Assembly: GCA_027488815.1 (NCBI GenBank)
Contig: JAIYAX010000001.1
Span: 124,001-188,000 of the forward strand
Reading direction: 5' to 3'
Length of the DNA stretch: 64,000 nucleotides
Source: Cytophagaceae bacterium
GTDB taxonomy: Bacteria > Bacteroidota > Bacteroidia > Cytophagales > JAIYAX01
In this document: positions 45,339 to 55,105 of the stretch, piece by piece
How the letters are laid out: every line of letters begins with the position of its first letter
How positions within the stretch are numbered: the first letter of the stretch is position 1
Program-made: the position numbers and the translations under genes
The notes under the pieces: generated by a model
What the model was told of the DNA's origin: nothing
Seen by the model: the letters and a program-made list of their open reading frames with translations, nothing else
The model's database searches: none

Positions 45339-46097
45339 TCAGACTTCTTGTGCAGTTACTTTCGCTGTCAGATACTCCCTGTTGAGCCTGGCAATATTGG
45401 TCAATGAAATCTCTTTTGGGCAAACCGCCGAACAAGCTCCTGTATTGGTACAGGCTCCGAAGCCTTCTTCATCCATTTGTGCTACCATTTTCTGAACCCG
45501 GCGATGCCTCTCAGGCTGTCCTTGTGGCAGCAGTGTGAACTGTGAAACTTTAGCGCTTACAAATAGCATGGCTGAAGCGTTTTTACAAGCTGCCACGCAT
45601 GCGCCACAACCAATGCAAGTGGCTGAATCCATCGCTTCATCAGCGATGTCTTTGGGAATGGGAATCTCATTCGCATCTACACTCACTCCTGTATTTACAG
45701 AAACATAACCACCCGCCTGAATAATACGATCAAACGCAGATCGATCTACAACCAAATCTTTAAGCACCGGAAAAGCTCCTGCCCTGAATGGCTCGACAGT
45801 GATCGTGTCACCATCACTGAAAGAACGCATGTGCAATTGGCATGTGGTGGTTTGCAAAGGACCATGGGGTTTGCCATTGATGACCATGCTGCACGTTCCA
45901 CAAATACCCTCACGGCAATCATGATCAAAAGCCACCGGATCGATTTTCTTTGTGGCAAGATCCTCATTCAAAATATCCATCATTTCAAGGAAAGAAGACT
46001 CCTCTGAAACATTGTTCAGTTTGTAGGTTTCAAATTTACCTTTTCCTTTATCGTCTTTTTGTCTCCAGACTTTGAGAGTCAAATTCAGTTTTCTCAT
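45339..46097 (-). CDS. sdhB: Succinate dehydrogenase/fumarate reductase iron-sulfur subunit
   Basis: A 252-residue subunit that passes electrons between FAD and heme. The [2Fe-2S] domain has CREGICGTC with a further Cys in TTCQLHMR. The ferredoxin domain has [11 protein letters not shown] and [15 protein letters not shown] for the [4Fe-4S] and [3Fe-4S] clusters. It is the last gene of sdhCAB, 24 bases after sdhA. Sequence and three-subunit organisation fit the type-B enzymes of Bacteroidota, which work as succinate dehydrogenase in aerobes and fumarate reductase in anaerobes; the direction cannot be read from sequence. Confidence 0.95.
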   Translation of the reverse strand: MRKLNLTLKVWRQKDDKGKGKFETYKLNNVSEESSFLEMMDILNEDLATKKIDPVAFDHDCREGICGTCSMVINGKPHGPLQTTTCQLHMRSFSDGDTITVEPFRAGAFPVLKDLVVDRSAFDRIIQAGGYVSVNTGVSVDANEIPIPKDIADEAMDSATCIGCGACVAACKNASAMLFVSAKVSQFTLLPQGQPERHRRVQKMVAQMDEEGFGACTNTGACSAVCPKEISLTNIARLNREYLTAKVTAQEV

Positions 46098-46121
46098 TTC
46101 TAAACGATTTTGTTTGATGTA

Positions 46122-48038
46122 CTATTTGTAGCTTCTCTGACTGAGTTTCACGTTTTCGAATACCAAGTTCTCTTTGTGAAGTTGTGAAGGCTGATTCGCT
46201 CCCTTGAATTCCCAGGCGGAGACATAACAGTAGTTGGCATCATCTCTTTTTGCTTCACTATCCTCGGTCTGATATTCCACTCGGAAATGCCCGCCGCATG
46301 ATTCTTTTCTATCCAGGGCATCATCTACCATAAGCTCGCCGAGTTCAATGAAGTCTGCCACCCTACATGCTTTTTCCAGGGTTTGGTTAAGCTCTTCGTT
46401 GGCTCCGATCACATTAACATTTTTCCAGAAATCCTCCTTTAGTGTACGGATTCTTTCCTTGGCAAGTGCCAAACCCTCGGCAGAACGTGCCATTCCGCAA
46501 TAATCCCACATGATCAAGCCAAGTTCTTTGTGGTATTGATCTACCGTTTTGTTGCCTTTAATGGAAAGTAGTTTTTGAATAGTGGCAAGGGTTTCGGATT
46601 CGGCTTTTTTGAACTCAGAGTGGTCTGAATTCACTGCCTCAAATTTATTGGAAGCCAGATAGTCACCCAGGGTGTAGGGTATTACAAAGTATCCATCTGC
46701 CAGACCCTGCATCAGAGCACTCGCTCCCAGTCTGTTGGCTCCATGGTCTGAAAAATTAGCCTCTCCAAGTGCATATAACCCCGGAATAGTGGTCATCAGG
46801 TTGTAGTCAACCCATAAGCCTCCCATGGTGTAATGCACCGCCGGGTAGATCATCATAGGGGTTTCATAGGGGTTTTGACCTGTTATCTGCTGATACATGT
46901 CAAACAGGTTACCGTATCTCTGCTCGATAGCATTTCTACCATCTCTTTTGATGGCATCTCTGAAATCCAGGTAAACTGCTTTTCCTGTTGAACCAACTCC
47001 CCTGCCTTCATCACAAACTTCTTTGGCAGCACGGGAAGAAATATCTCTGGGTGATAAGTTTCCAAATGATGGATACTTACGTTCCAGGTAATAATCACGA
47101 TCGGCATCCGGTATATCCTCCGGTTTTCTTTTGTCGCCTATCGCTTTGGGCACCCACACTCTACCGTCATTTCTTAGGGACTCGGACATGAGGGTAAGCT
47201 TACTTTGAGAGTCTCCGTGTACCGGAATACAGGTAGGATGTATCTGGGTGAAGCATGGATTGGCGAACAAAGCTCCTTTTTTGTGGGCACGCCAGGCAGC
47301 AGTTACGTTAGAACCCATGGCATTTGTGCTCAGGAAGAAAACATTTCCATAGCCACCAGTGCACAACAGTACAGCATGAGCTGAATGTGATTCGATCTTT
47401 CCGGTCACCAGGTTTCGGGTCACGATCCCTCTTGCTTTGCCATCAACGACCACCACATCGAGCATCTCGGTACGGTTGTACATTTTCACTTTGCCGCTGG
47501 CTATTTGCCTGCTCAATGCAGAATATGCCCCAAGCAATAATTGCTGACCTGTTTGGCCTTTGGCATAAAATGTCCTTGAAACCTGCGCTCCACCAAAAGA
47601 CCTGTTGGAAAGTAGTCCTCCGTATTCTCTGGCAAATGGAACACCTTGTGCCACACACTGATCGATGATGTTTACCGAAACTTCAGCCAGTCGATACACA
47701 TTGGCTTCTCTTGCTCTGTAGTCGCCTCCTTTAATGGTATCGTAAAACAATCGGTGAACGCTGTCCCCGTCGTTTTGGTAATTCTTGGCAGCATTGATAC
47801 CTCCCTGAGCAGCGATACTATGCGCTCTTCTGGGGCTATCCTGAAAACAAAATGCTTTCACATTGTAACCCAATTCAGCCAGAGAAGCTGCCGCTGAGGC
47901 TCCGGCCAGACCGGTTCCTACAACGATAACTTCGTACTTTCTTTTGTTGGCCGGATTGACCAGTTTGAGATTAAACTTATGCTTGCTCCACTTCTCTGCG
48001 AGTGGGCCATCGGGTATCTTAGCGTCTAACACGGCCAT
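46122..48038 (-). CDS. sdhA: Succinate dehydrogenase/fumarate reductase flavoprotein subunit
   Basis: A 638-residue catalytic subunit with covalent FAD. Dinucleotide fold: [19 protein letters not shown]. The FAD-linked histidine lies in [17 protein letters not shown], and catalytic elements include the [11 protein letters not shown] and [20 protein letters not shown] segments plus [20 protein letters not shown]. The C-terminal domain has the [13 protein letters not shown] signature. It is in the sdhC-sdhA-sdhB order, 15 bases after sdhC. Confidence 0.96.
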   Translation of the reverse strand: MAVLDAKIPDGPLAEKWSKHKFNLKLVNPANKRKYEVIVVGTGLAGASAAASLAELGYNVKAFCFQDSPRRAHSIAAQGGINAAKNYQNDGDSVHRLFYDTIKGGDYRAREANVYRLAEVSVNIIDQCVAQGVPFAREYGGLLSNRSFGGAQVSRTFYAKGQTGQQLLLGAYSALSRQIASGKVKMYNRTEMLDVVVVDGKARGIVTRNLVTGKIESHSAHAVLLCTGGYGNVFFLSTNAMGSNVTAAWRAHKKGALFANPCFTQIHPTCIPVHGDSQSKLTLMSESLRNDGRVWVPKAIGDKRKPEDIPDADRDYYLERKYPSFGNLSPRDISSRAAKEVCDEGRGVGSTGKAVYLDFRDAIKRDGRNAIEQRYGNLFDMYQQITGQNPYETPMMIYPAVHYTMGGLWVDYNLMTTIPGLYALGEANFSDHGANRLGASALMQGLADGYFVIPYTLGDYLASNKFEAVNSDHSEFKKAESETLATIQKLLSIKGNKTVDQYHKELGLIMWDYCGMARSAEGLALAKERIRTLKEDFWKNVNVIGANEELNQTLEKACRVADFIELGELMVDDALDRKESCGGHFRVEYQTEDSEAKRDDANYCYVSAWEFKGANQPSQLHKENLVFENVKLSQRSYK

Positions 48039-48053
48039 TTTTTTAAAAAAAGC

Positions 48054-48728
48054 TTAGAAACTTAAATTGAAAAACATCATGACGGGAATGATGGCAAACA
48101 ATAGAGGAACTATGATTGCAAATGCCTTCCCAATAAACTGAATTGCTGGTGTATATTTCTTGTGGTTAAGACCCAGGGTTTGAAATGCGCTTTGAAAGCC
48201 ATGCGCCAGGTGTGAGGCCAGAAAAACCATGCTAACTACATACAAGGCTACCAACCACCACTGAGAAAAAGCCTCTTTGGTTTCCATATAGATATCCTTG
48301 TATCCCATGTCATCAAGTGGTACATATCCAAACTTCATCTTGAACCAGAAATTCTGTAAGTGAACAACAAGGAAGATGAGTATGATGGTTCCCAATATGC
48401 CCATGTTTCGGCTATTCCAGTTACTGGTCTTGGTGGTCTCAGATAGATAGCCCACTGGTCTTGCCTTCCTGTTTTGTAGCGTGAGCAGCAGTGCATAGAC
48501 AATGTGGAGAAGAATGAAGAAGAAGTTCCCTATCGATACCACCTTGATCAAAGGATTATGACCCATGAACTGGGCATAGGTGTTAAACGACTCTCCTCCA
48601 TCGTTCTTGAGGAGCTGTAAATTCCCGCTCAGGTGAACCACTAAAAATAAAATCAGGAACAATCCCGTTAATGCCATGATCAGTTTTCTTCCGATCGTGC
48701 TTGACATCATGCTAATAAACCAATTCAT
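48054..48728 (-). CDS. sdhC: Succinate dehydrogenase cytochrome b558 subunit (type B, di-heme)
   Basis: A 224-residue membrane anchor with five hydrophobic helices. Candidate heme histidines are in LVVHLSGNLQLL, ILLHIVYALLL, LVVHLQNFWF and LASHLAHGFQSAF, one per helix, matching di-heme type-B quinone-linked enzymes where a single subunit anchors the complex. It is the first gene of sdhCAB, with a well-formed promoter 29-59 bases upstream of its ATG. Confidence 0.94.
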   Translation of the reverse strand: MNWFISMMSSTIGRKLIMALTGLFLILFLVVHLSGNLQLLKNDGGESFNTYAQFMGHNPLIKVVSIGNFFFILLHIVYALLLTLQNRKARPVGYLSETTKTSNWNSRNMGILGTIILIFLVVHLQNFWFKMKFGYVPLDDMGYKDIYMETKEAFSQWWLVALYVVSMVFLASHLAHGFQSAFQTLGLNHKKYTPAIQFIGKAFAIIVPLLFAIIPVMMFFNLSF

Positions 48729-48756
48729 ATCTTGCTTCGGTCATGTATTGTGTCGC

Positions 48757-48787
48757 CAAAAGTAGTCCTCAATGTTTCGTTTTACAA
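48757..48787 (-). promoter_or_regulatory. Bacteroidota-type promoter of sdhCAB
   Basis: On the minus strand TTG (48787-48785), a 20-base spacer, then TACTTTTG (48764-48757). It is an exact match to the TTG-N17-23-TAnnTTTG consensus and has the same spacer as the tRNA(CAU) promoter. The predicted leader is about 22-25 bases. Confidence 0.75.
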
Positions 48788-48886
48788 TTCGCCTTCCTAT
48801 TTAGATTGTTTCTAAATACTAGACGAAAGGTTGGCTACGATGAACTAACAAAATAGGAAGAAAAGGGGTTTCAATTAATAGTTTTG

Positions 48887-48894
48887 TATCTTTG
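48887..48894 (+). promoter_or_regulatory. Candidate -7 box for the type B T9SS protein gene
   Basis: TATCTTTG, an exact TAnnTTTG match, ending 15 bases before ATG 48910 and only 6 before ATG 48901. Transcription would start near 48900, so either 48910 with a very short leader or leaderless 48901 is used. A TTG at normal spacing is not present. Confidence 0.45.
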
Positions 48895-48909
48895 AAATCA
48901 ATGTTCTAT

Positions 48910-51609
48910 ATGAAGAGGCTTCTGTTTTTGGTCATCGTCTTGGGCTTTGCTGCTGCGCCTTTATGGGCATCACATATAAGGGCCGGTGAAATTACCCTTC
49001 AAAAGACCAATCCACTCAATAACCTTCAGTACGAAATTACCATTTGGGTGTACTACGACAATACCTCCGGGGTTAACAATGACTCGGCTGATTTAGATAT
49101 TTACACAGGAACAAACCCTGCCCCAACCACCGTTAGGATACCGCAGGTTTCAAATGCAAACATTGGTAACAACACTAGATTGGGTATTTTCAAAACAATA
49201 TATGTCTTTCCAAGTTCTGGGGTTTTTACCTTAATCTACACTGAAATATTCAGAAATGGAGGCATCATCAATATGTCGAATCCTGCTGGTACAAATTTCA
49301 GCTTGCAAACCCGATTTACCATAGATGCCATTTTAGGGAACACTACTCCTGTTTTGACAGTTCCACCTATAGATGTTGCTTATACCAATGAAGTATGGTT
49401 GCATAACCCGGGCGCATACGATGCTGATGGTGATAGTCTCTCTTTCAGATTGGTGATCCCTAGGAGTGACTTTGGTGTCAATGTTATAGGGTATGTTTTT
49501 CCTAATTCTACCAGTATTCTAGGTAATACAACTTCGGATATCTTCGTTCAAGATCCAGTCAGTGGATTGATCACCTGGAATGTCCCAAGAATAGGAGGAA
49601 AAGAATACAATGTAGCTTTTTTAGTGGAAGAATGGAGGAGAGGGGTCATCTTAAGCAGCACACTCAGGGATATGCAGATTACAGTATTGCAGGGAATAAA
49701 CAATCCTCCGATCCTTCGATCTTTGATTGACACCTGTGTGATTGCCGGAGACACCATCACCAAGCTCATTTCCGCAGTAGATCCGGATGGAGACTCCATG
49801 AATCTGACAGCCTTTGGCGGACCCTTTTTATTGGGTAATAGCCCGGCCACTTTCAGTGTGACAAACCCGGTCCTAAATAATGAGCCCGGTCTTTTTGAAT
49901 GGAAAACCATTTGCAGCCATGTGAGGGCCCAACCTTATCAGGTCGTATTCAGAGCAACTGACATCAAGCCACAAAATAGAAATTTATCTGACATCAAAGG
50001 TTGGAATATTACCGTTCTTGGGCCACCTCCCAACCTGCTGAGTGCGATCCCGGCCGGCAAGACAGTTCAACTGAATTGGGCACCTTATGCGTGCAGCAAT
50101 GCCATCAGGATGGCCATTTGGAGAAAAGAAGGCCCTCCCGGTTTAAATTTGGGCACATGCCCTCGAGGAATGCCTGCCGGTAGCGGCTATGTTTTCATTG
50201 GTGAAGTTCCCATTGGTACCACTTCCTATATCGATAGCAACAATGGTTTAGGGCTAAAAAGAGGCGTGAACTATTGTTATGCACTGGTTGCAGAATTTCC
50301 AAGTCTGGGCAGAGGCAGAAGCATTCCTTCCAATGAACGATGTGTCACTTTGCTGCTTGACAGGCCTGTGATTACCCATGTGGATATCGTCTCTACTGCT
50401 GCTGTGAACGGAAAGGTTCGTGTAATCTGGTCTACTCCGAAAGAACTGGATAGTCTGGCTTATGGCCCCCCCTATCGATACACGGTTGAGCGGGCGACAG
50501 GTAACTCCGGAGGCACATTTAGTCAGATTTTTATCAGTAACAGTCTGACAGACACTGTATTTACAGATAGTTTGGCCAATACTCTGGTTAACCCCTATCG
50601 TTATAAGATCAGTTTTGCTTACGGAAATCAACTGACCTTTCTGGAACAGACAGAAACGGCAAGCTCTGTAAGGCTTTCTGCAATACCTTCAACAAACGAA
50701 ATCAGCCTTAGTTGGTCAGCAAATGTGCCTTGGAGTAATTTGGGCAAGAGACACTACATCTTTAGGAATATCGCCGGCACCTTTACCTTGATTGATAGTG
50801 TGCTCGTCAACGACAGTAGCGGCATGCGTTATACCGATCGTGGAGTGTTTGGAGGCATTCCAATCGAGCAAGGCAGAGAATATTGCTACCAAATCATTGC
50901 TCAGGGAAGCTATTTCAATCCGAGGTTGCCAAACCCTTTAGTAAATCGTTCTCAAGAGCTTTGTGTGATCGCAAAAGATACCATTCCCCCATGCCGAAAT
51001 CAGATTGACGTAAAATTGTACGATTGTGAAGTGATTGATCAGGGCCAGCTTCTTAAGGCTCAAATCAGTTGGTCAAAAAACCAAGACCCTGCCTGCGATA
51101 CGTCAATCGCTTTTTATCAGATCTATTTTGCTGAAAATCCTTCTTTAAGCTTTTCCAAAATAGCACAAGTCACGGATACCGTTTTTATCAAAACTGACCT
51201 GAACAATGTGTCCGGTTGTTACAAAGTGAGCAGTGTTGATGTAAGCGGCAATGAAAGTCCGCTTAGCAATGCAGTTTGCCTGGAGAGTTGCCCTTACTAC
51301 GAATTACCAAATTTCCTCACTCCCAATGCCGATGGTAAAAATGATTTATTCGTGCCCTTACCTACCCCTCGGTTTGTGAAATCTGTACAGTTCAAGGTCT
51401 TTAACCGCTGGGGAGTTGAGGTTTTTGAAATCGGCAATGACATTTATTTGAACTGGAACGGTAAAGACAAAAATGGGAAAGCACTCCCCGGCGGGGTTTA
51501 TTTCTACACTGCAGATGTGACATTCTTTACGGTGTCTGACCAATCCCGAACTAAATTTTTAAAAGGCTGGATTCAGGTCTTTGGGCAAGATGAAAGAAAA
51601 GAGCCCTAG
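48910..51609 (+). CDS. Secreted protein with gliding-motility (T9SS type B) sorting domain
   Basis: About 900 residues with signal peptide MKRLLFLVIVLGFAAAPLWA. The mature start SHIRAGEITLQ followed by a beta-sandwich (about 20-150) is a recurrent opening of large Bacteroidota surface proteins. A cadherin or PKD-like region lies near 160-370 (GAYDADGDSLSFRLVIP, AVDPDGDSMNLTAFGG), followed by several fibronectin-like modules. The end (LPNFLTPNADGKNDLFVPLP, KVFNRWGVEVFE, LNWNGKDKNGKALPGGVYFY) is the type B sorting domain. An alternative ATG at 48901 adds three residues. There is no adjacent PorP/SprF gene, so the one at 35.9 kb or another elsewhere would have to serve it. Confidence 0.87.
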   Translation: MKRLLFLVIVLGFAAAPLWASHIRAGEITLQKTNPLNNLQYEITIWVYYDNTSGVNNDSADLDIYTGTNPAPTTVRIPQVSNANIGNNTRLGIFKTIYVFPSSGVFTLIYTEIFRNGGIINMSNPAGTNFSLQTRFTIDAILGNTTPVLTVPPIDVAYTNEVWLHNPGAYDADGDSLSFRLVIPRSDFGVNVIGYVFPNSTSILGNTTSDIFVQDPVSGLITWNVPRIGGKEYNVAFLVEEWRRGVILSSTLRDMQITVLQGINNPPILRSLIDTCVIAGDTITKLISAVDPDGDSMNLTAFGGPFLLGNSPATFSVTNPVLNNEPGLFEWKTICSHVRAQPYQVVFRATDIKPQNRNLSDIKGWNITVLGPPPNLLSAIPAGKTVQLNWAPYACSNAIRMAIWRKEGPPGLNLGTCPRGMPAGSGYVFIGEVPIGTTSYIDSNNGLGLKRGVNYCYALVAEFPSLGRGRSIPSNERCVTLLLDRPVITHVDIVSTAAVNGKVRVIWSTPKELDSLAYGPPYRYTVERATGNSGGTFSQIFISNSLTDTVFTDSLANTLVNPYRYKISFAYGNQLTFLEQTETASSVRLSAIPSTNEISLSWSANVPWSNLGKRHYIFRNIAGTFTLIDSVLVNDSSGMRYTDRGVFGGIPIEQGREYCYQIIAQGSYFNPRLPNPLVNRSQELCVIAKDTIPPCRNQIDVKLYDCEVIDQGQLLKAQISWSKNQDPACDTSIAFYQIYFAENPSLSFSKIAQVTDTVFIKTDLNNVSGCYKVSSVDVSGNESPLSNAVCLESCPYYELPNFLTPNADGKNDLFVPLPTPRFVKSVQFKVFNRWGVEVFEIGNDIYLNWNGKDKNGKALPGGVYFYTADVTFFTVSDQSRTKFLKGWIQVFGQDERKEP

Positions 51610-51661
51610 GCAGGAAAGATCTATCCTGTTATTTTGCATCAAAACCAATTAAACCAACACG

Positions 51662-52537
51662 ATGAAGGCATATATTTTCCCCGGCCAGGGTGCCCAGTTT
51701 TCCGGTATGGGCAAAGATGTTTTTGTAACAGGTACCAAAGCCAAAGAACTTTTTCAGGCTGCTGACGATTTACTTGGATTTAGTCTTTCAAAGATCATGT
51801 TTGAAGGCACTGAAGAAGAGCTCCGAGAAACCAAAGTAACCCAGCCTGCTATCTTTCTTCATTCGGTTGTTCGGTACCTTACCGTTAGCCCCCAGGATGC
51901 AGGACTAGTGGCAGGCCATTCATTGGGGGAGTTTTCTGCCCTTGTAGCCAATGGCACTCTTCAGTTTGAAGATGGCCTAAAGCTGGTAAGCCAAAGGGCC
52001 AATGCCATGCAAAAAGCTTGTGAACTGAAGCCAGGAACCATGGCTGCTGTACTCGGACTTGCAGATGAGATAGTTGAAGAAGTATGTAGCTCCATCAAAG
52101 AAGAAATTGTGGTGGCTGCAAATTATAACTGCCCGGGTCAACTCGTTATCTCAGGAACGGTGGAAGGCATCCATCTGGCAGCAGAAAAACTGAAAACTGC
52201 CGGCGCTAAACGTGTATTGGTTTTACAAGTCGGAGGAGCTTTTCATTCACCCCTTATGGCTCCTGCACGTGATGATTTGAAAAAAGCCATCGAAAACACC
52301 CAGTTCAATGTACCAAAATGTCCCGTTATACAGAATGTAAATGCTGCTGCTTCAACTGACACACAAGTGATCAGACAAAGCTTAATTGACCAACTCACCG
52401 GCCCTGTACGATGGACTCAAAGTGTTCAGGCTATGGTTAATGCCGGTGCAACTGAATTTTTAGAGTGTGGGCCAGGAAAGGTTCTTCAAGGTCTTGTAAA
52501 AAAGATTTCACCGAACAAGGAATCCTACTCTGTGTAA
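51662..52537 (+). CDS. fabD: Malonyl-CoA:ACP transacylase FabD
   Basis: Loads malonate onto acyl carrier protein for fatty acid synthesis in the cytoplasm. The 291-residue protein begins with FPGQGAQFSGMGKD, has the nucleophile Ser87 in AGHSLGEFSAL and the catalytic histidine in GGAFHSPLM near 197, and ends with LECGPGKVLQGLVKKI. Length and motifs are normal. No other fab genes adjoin it. Confidence 0.95.
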   Translation: MKAYIFPGQGAQFSGMGKDVFVTGTKAKELFQAADDLLGFSLSKIMFEGTEEELRETKVTQPAIFLHSVVRYLTVSPQDAGLVAGHSLGEFSALVANGTLQFEDGLKLVSQRANAMQKACELKPGTMAAVLGLADEIVEEVCSSIKEEIVVAANYNCPGQLVISGTVEGIHLAAEKLKTAGAKRVLVLQVGGAFHSPLMAPARDDLKKAIENTQFNVPKCPVIQNVNAAASTDTQVIRQSLIDQLTGPVRWTQSVQAMVNAGATEFLECGPGKVLQGLVKKISPNKESYSV

Positions 52538-52559
52538 GTTTTGGTACAAAAGCAACTTT

Positions 52560-52587
52560 TTGTTGCCATTAGCGTTCAGTACCTTCG
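52560..52587 (+). promoter_or_regulatory. Possible promoter of the nucleotide-sugar dehydratase gene
   Basis: TTG (52560-52562), 17-base spacer and TACCTTCG (52580-52587), one mismatch from TAnnTTTG. It lies about 60 bases upstream of the ATG at 52648. Confidence 0.3.
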
Positions 52588-52647
52588 TAACGACTTATCA
52601 AACTATTCCAACTTGTATAAAGTTGCAGCCTTGCACCTAACCAAAAC

Positions 52648-54561
52648 ATGTCATCCTTTTTAAACCGAATCATCAAAAGCATCCCTCGTTGGATCGTATT
52701 GCTCATTGACCTGATTTTGATTATTCAGGCTTTGATCATTGCCTATGTACTGCGTTTCAATTTTGAGTTAAACAGCCAACTGTGGAAAGACATTGCCATT
52801 CGCATTCTTCCACTTATGGTTCTATATTTCAGTCTGTTTTTCTATTTCAAGACTTATGCCGGCATACTTAAGTTTACCAGCATACAGGATGTAAAACGAA
52901 TTTTCAAAGCCTCCACAGGAGCCTTTGTTTTCTTATTGGTTACTAATGCCATAACTCACCAGCTAGGATACAACAACTTCATCCCCTACTCAGTACTGGT
53001 CATTCTGTACTTTACAGGCATACTATTTATGTCTGCCTTCAGGATTTTGGTGAAGATCCTGCATGTCGAGCTAAACCAACTCGGCAGGGAAAAGACCAAT
53101 GTGATCATCTATGGTGCAGGTCAGGCCGGAGAGATTGCAAACAGAACCATCACCCAGGATCAGGGAACCAGCTACAGGGTAGTAGGATTTGTAGATGACA
53201 ATCCCACCAAGTCAAAAAACACCATTGACGGGATCAAAATTTATAATGCAGCTACACAACTGGAGACTTTGATCAAAGAAAAGAAAGTTGAAGTAGTGAT
53301 CATCGCTATTCAAAACATCAGTCAAACCCGGAAAAGCGAAATCTTAGAAACTTGCTTAAGCCTTGGAGTTCAGGTAAGAACAGTACCTCCGGTATTCAAA
53401 TGGATTAATGGTGAACTGAGCTTTAATCAGATCAAGGACATCAGTATTGACGAAGTGTTAGGACGAGATCCGATAGAGATTAACACCGACGGCATACGCA
53501 ACGAACTGACGGATAAGGTAATATTGGTTACTGGCGCAGCCGGTTCAATAGGCAGTGAAATCAGCAGGCAAATCTCCTGTTTCCGACCCAAAAAACTCAT
53601 TTTGCTGGATCAGGCCGAGTCGGCACTTTATGATGTGCATCTTGAACTGAACGAGAATGCCTTTAAGACGGTACATCAGTCTGTTTTGGCTGACATCACC
53701 AGCTTTGAAAGGATTGAAAAAGTGTTTCTTGAATTCAAGCCTGAGATCGTATTTCATGCCGCTGCCTATAAGCATGTGCCCATGATGGAGGAGAATCCAA
53801 GTGAAGCCATTCTGAACAATGTGTTTGGAACAAAAGTGCTGGCTGACCTCTCTGTAAAGAATGGGGTGAAAAAATTTGTGATGGTTTCCACAGATAAGGC
53901 GGTAAACCCAACCAATATCATGGGAGCCTCTAAGCGAATTGCGGAAATCTACACCCAGTCGTTAAATCATGACCTGCTTAACATCCATGGCACCAAGTTT
54001 ATCACAACCCGATTTGGAAACGTTCTTGGATCCTCAGGTTCTGTAATCCCTAGATTCAAAAAGCAAATCATGGAGCGTGGGCCGATTACAGTTACCCATC
54101 CGGAGATCAGAAGGTATTTTATGACAATCCCTGAAGCTACACACCTGGTGCTGGAAGCAGGGGCTATGGGAAAAGGGGGTGAAATCTTTTTGTTCGACAT
54201 GGGTGATTCGATCAAAATAGTTGATCTCGCTAAAAAAATGATCAAGATTTCAGGTCTCACGCTAGGTAGGGATATTCAGATTGTGTACACAGGACTGAGG
54301 CCAGGTGAGAAATTGTATGAAGAGCTTCTGAATGATCTGGAAAACACCTTGCCCACCCATCATCCTAAAATCATGATTGCCAAAGTAAGGCAATATGAGT
54401 TTGAAAGGGTAAGAAAAGACATTCATCACTTGATGAAAATGATGGAACAAAGTGACATCGAATCCATCGTGTTGAAAATGAAAAACATGGTGCCTGAGTT
54501 TGTTTCACAAAACAGCCCATTTGAGAAATTCGATAAAAAAGAGATTAAGGCTCTGGGCTAA
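52648..54561 (+). CDS. Membrane-bound nucleotide-sugar 4,6-dehydratase (CapD/WbpM/PglF-like)
   Basis: A 637-residue polysaccharide biosynthesis enzyme. Four N-terminal membrane helices (about 15-140) anchor it. A first Rossmann domain (VIIYGAGQAGE, GAGQAG at 156-161) precedes the catalytic SDR domain with TGAAGSIGSE (295-304) and STDKAVNPTNIMGASKR (414-430). The active site is MxxxK (M425, K429) rather than YxxxK, the known variant of the FlaA1/WbpM/CapD class that makes 4-keto-6-deoxy UDP-GlcNAc for O-antigen, capsule or glycan synthesis. It stands alone, so the pathway cannot be told. It overlaps folK by 17 bases at their convergent 3' ends. Confidence 0.92.
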   Translation: MSSFLNRIIKSIPRWIVLLIDLILIIQALIIAYVLRFNFELNSQLWKDIAIRILPLMVLYFSLFFYFKTYAGILKFTSIQDVKRIFKASTGAFVFLLVTNAITHQLGYNNFIPYSVLVILYFTGILFMSAFRILVKILHVELNQLGREKTNVIIYGAGQAGEIANRTITQDQGTSYRVVGFVDDNPTKSKNTIDGIKIYNAATQLETLIKEKKVEVVIIAIQNISQTRKSEILETCLSLGVQVRTVPPVFKWINGELSFNQIKDISIDEVLGRDPIEINTDGIRNELTDKVILVTGAAGSIGSEISRQISCFRPKKLILLDQAESALYDVHLELNENAFKTVHQSVLADITSFERIEKVFLEFKPEIVFHAAAYKHVPMMEENPSEAILNNVFGTKVLADLSVKNGVKKFVMVSTDKAVNPTNIMGASKRIAEIYTQSLNHDLLNIHGTKFITTRFGNVLGSSGSVIPRFKKQIMERGPITVTHPEIRRYFMTIPEATHLVLEAGAMGKGGEIFLFDMGDSIKIVDLAKKMIKISGLTLGRDIQIVYTGLRPGEKLYEELLNDLENTLPTHHPKIMIAKVRQYEFERVRKDIHHLMKMMEQSDIESIVLKMKNMVPEFVSQNSPFEKFDKKEIKALG

Positions 54562-55060
54562 AAAGCCTTACCTCCAGAGGGTCTTCGCAGATTTCAAGAA
54601 GTTCTAGCTGGCTTTTGTTTAAAACAGGATGAATTAGTCCTGGCTCCAGTTCTGCCATAGGCATTAAAGCAAATTTCCGTTGCTGAATTCTCGGGTGAGG
54701 GATTTGTAGAGTTGGCCCATACACCACCAAAGAAGAAAAATAAAGGATATCCAAATCAATACACCTGTCGGCATAGTGCCCTGAGTTAGGATTCCGACCC
54801 AAGTTTAGCTCAACAGACTTGAGCAGATGAAGCAGTTCAAAGGCATCCAATCTGGTAGAAATTTCCCATACCTGATTTAGGTAATCATTTTGGGAAGTCG
54901 ATCCCCATGGTTTTGTCTCATAAACTGCAGATTTTCTAAGCACAAATACACCTTGCGCAACTATTTGATGCTCAGCTTCAGAGAGAAATGCAAGGCGGTC
55001 ACCAAGATTGGAGCCGCTGAGTAAAAATATACCGTTAGTGTAAATTCTATTAGAATTCAA
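54545..55060 (-). CDS. folK: 2-amino-4-hydroxy-6-hydroxymethyldihydropteridine pyrophosphokinase FolK
   Basis: Transfers pyrophosphate from ATP to the pterin in folate synthesis. The 171-residue protein has LSGSNLGDRLAFL, VYETKPWGSTSQNDYLNQV, and the diagnostic DRCIDLDILYF and PHPRIQQRKFALMPMAEL. No ATG is available at the expected N-terminus. TTG 55060 is the best start, immediately back-to-back with the frame of sppA. The divergent arrangement with sppA leaves only about 45 bases for both promoters. Confidence 0.92.
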   Translation of the reverse strand: MNSNRIYTNGIFLLSGSNLGDRLAFLSEAEHQIVAQGVFVLRKSAVYETKPWGSTSQNDYLNQVWEISTRLDAFELLHLLKSVELNLGRNPNSGHYADRCIDLDILYFSSLVVYGPTLQIPHPRIQQRKFALMPMAELEPGLIHPVLNKSQLELLEICEDPLEVRLFSPEP

Positions 55061-55105
55061 TTGAGCTTGGGTATAATATTGCGAAAGATCATTTATCGAA
55101 ACTCA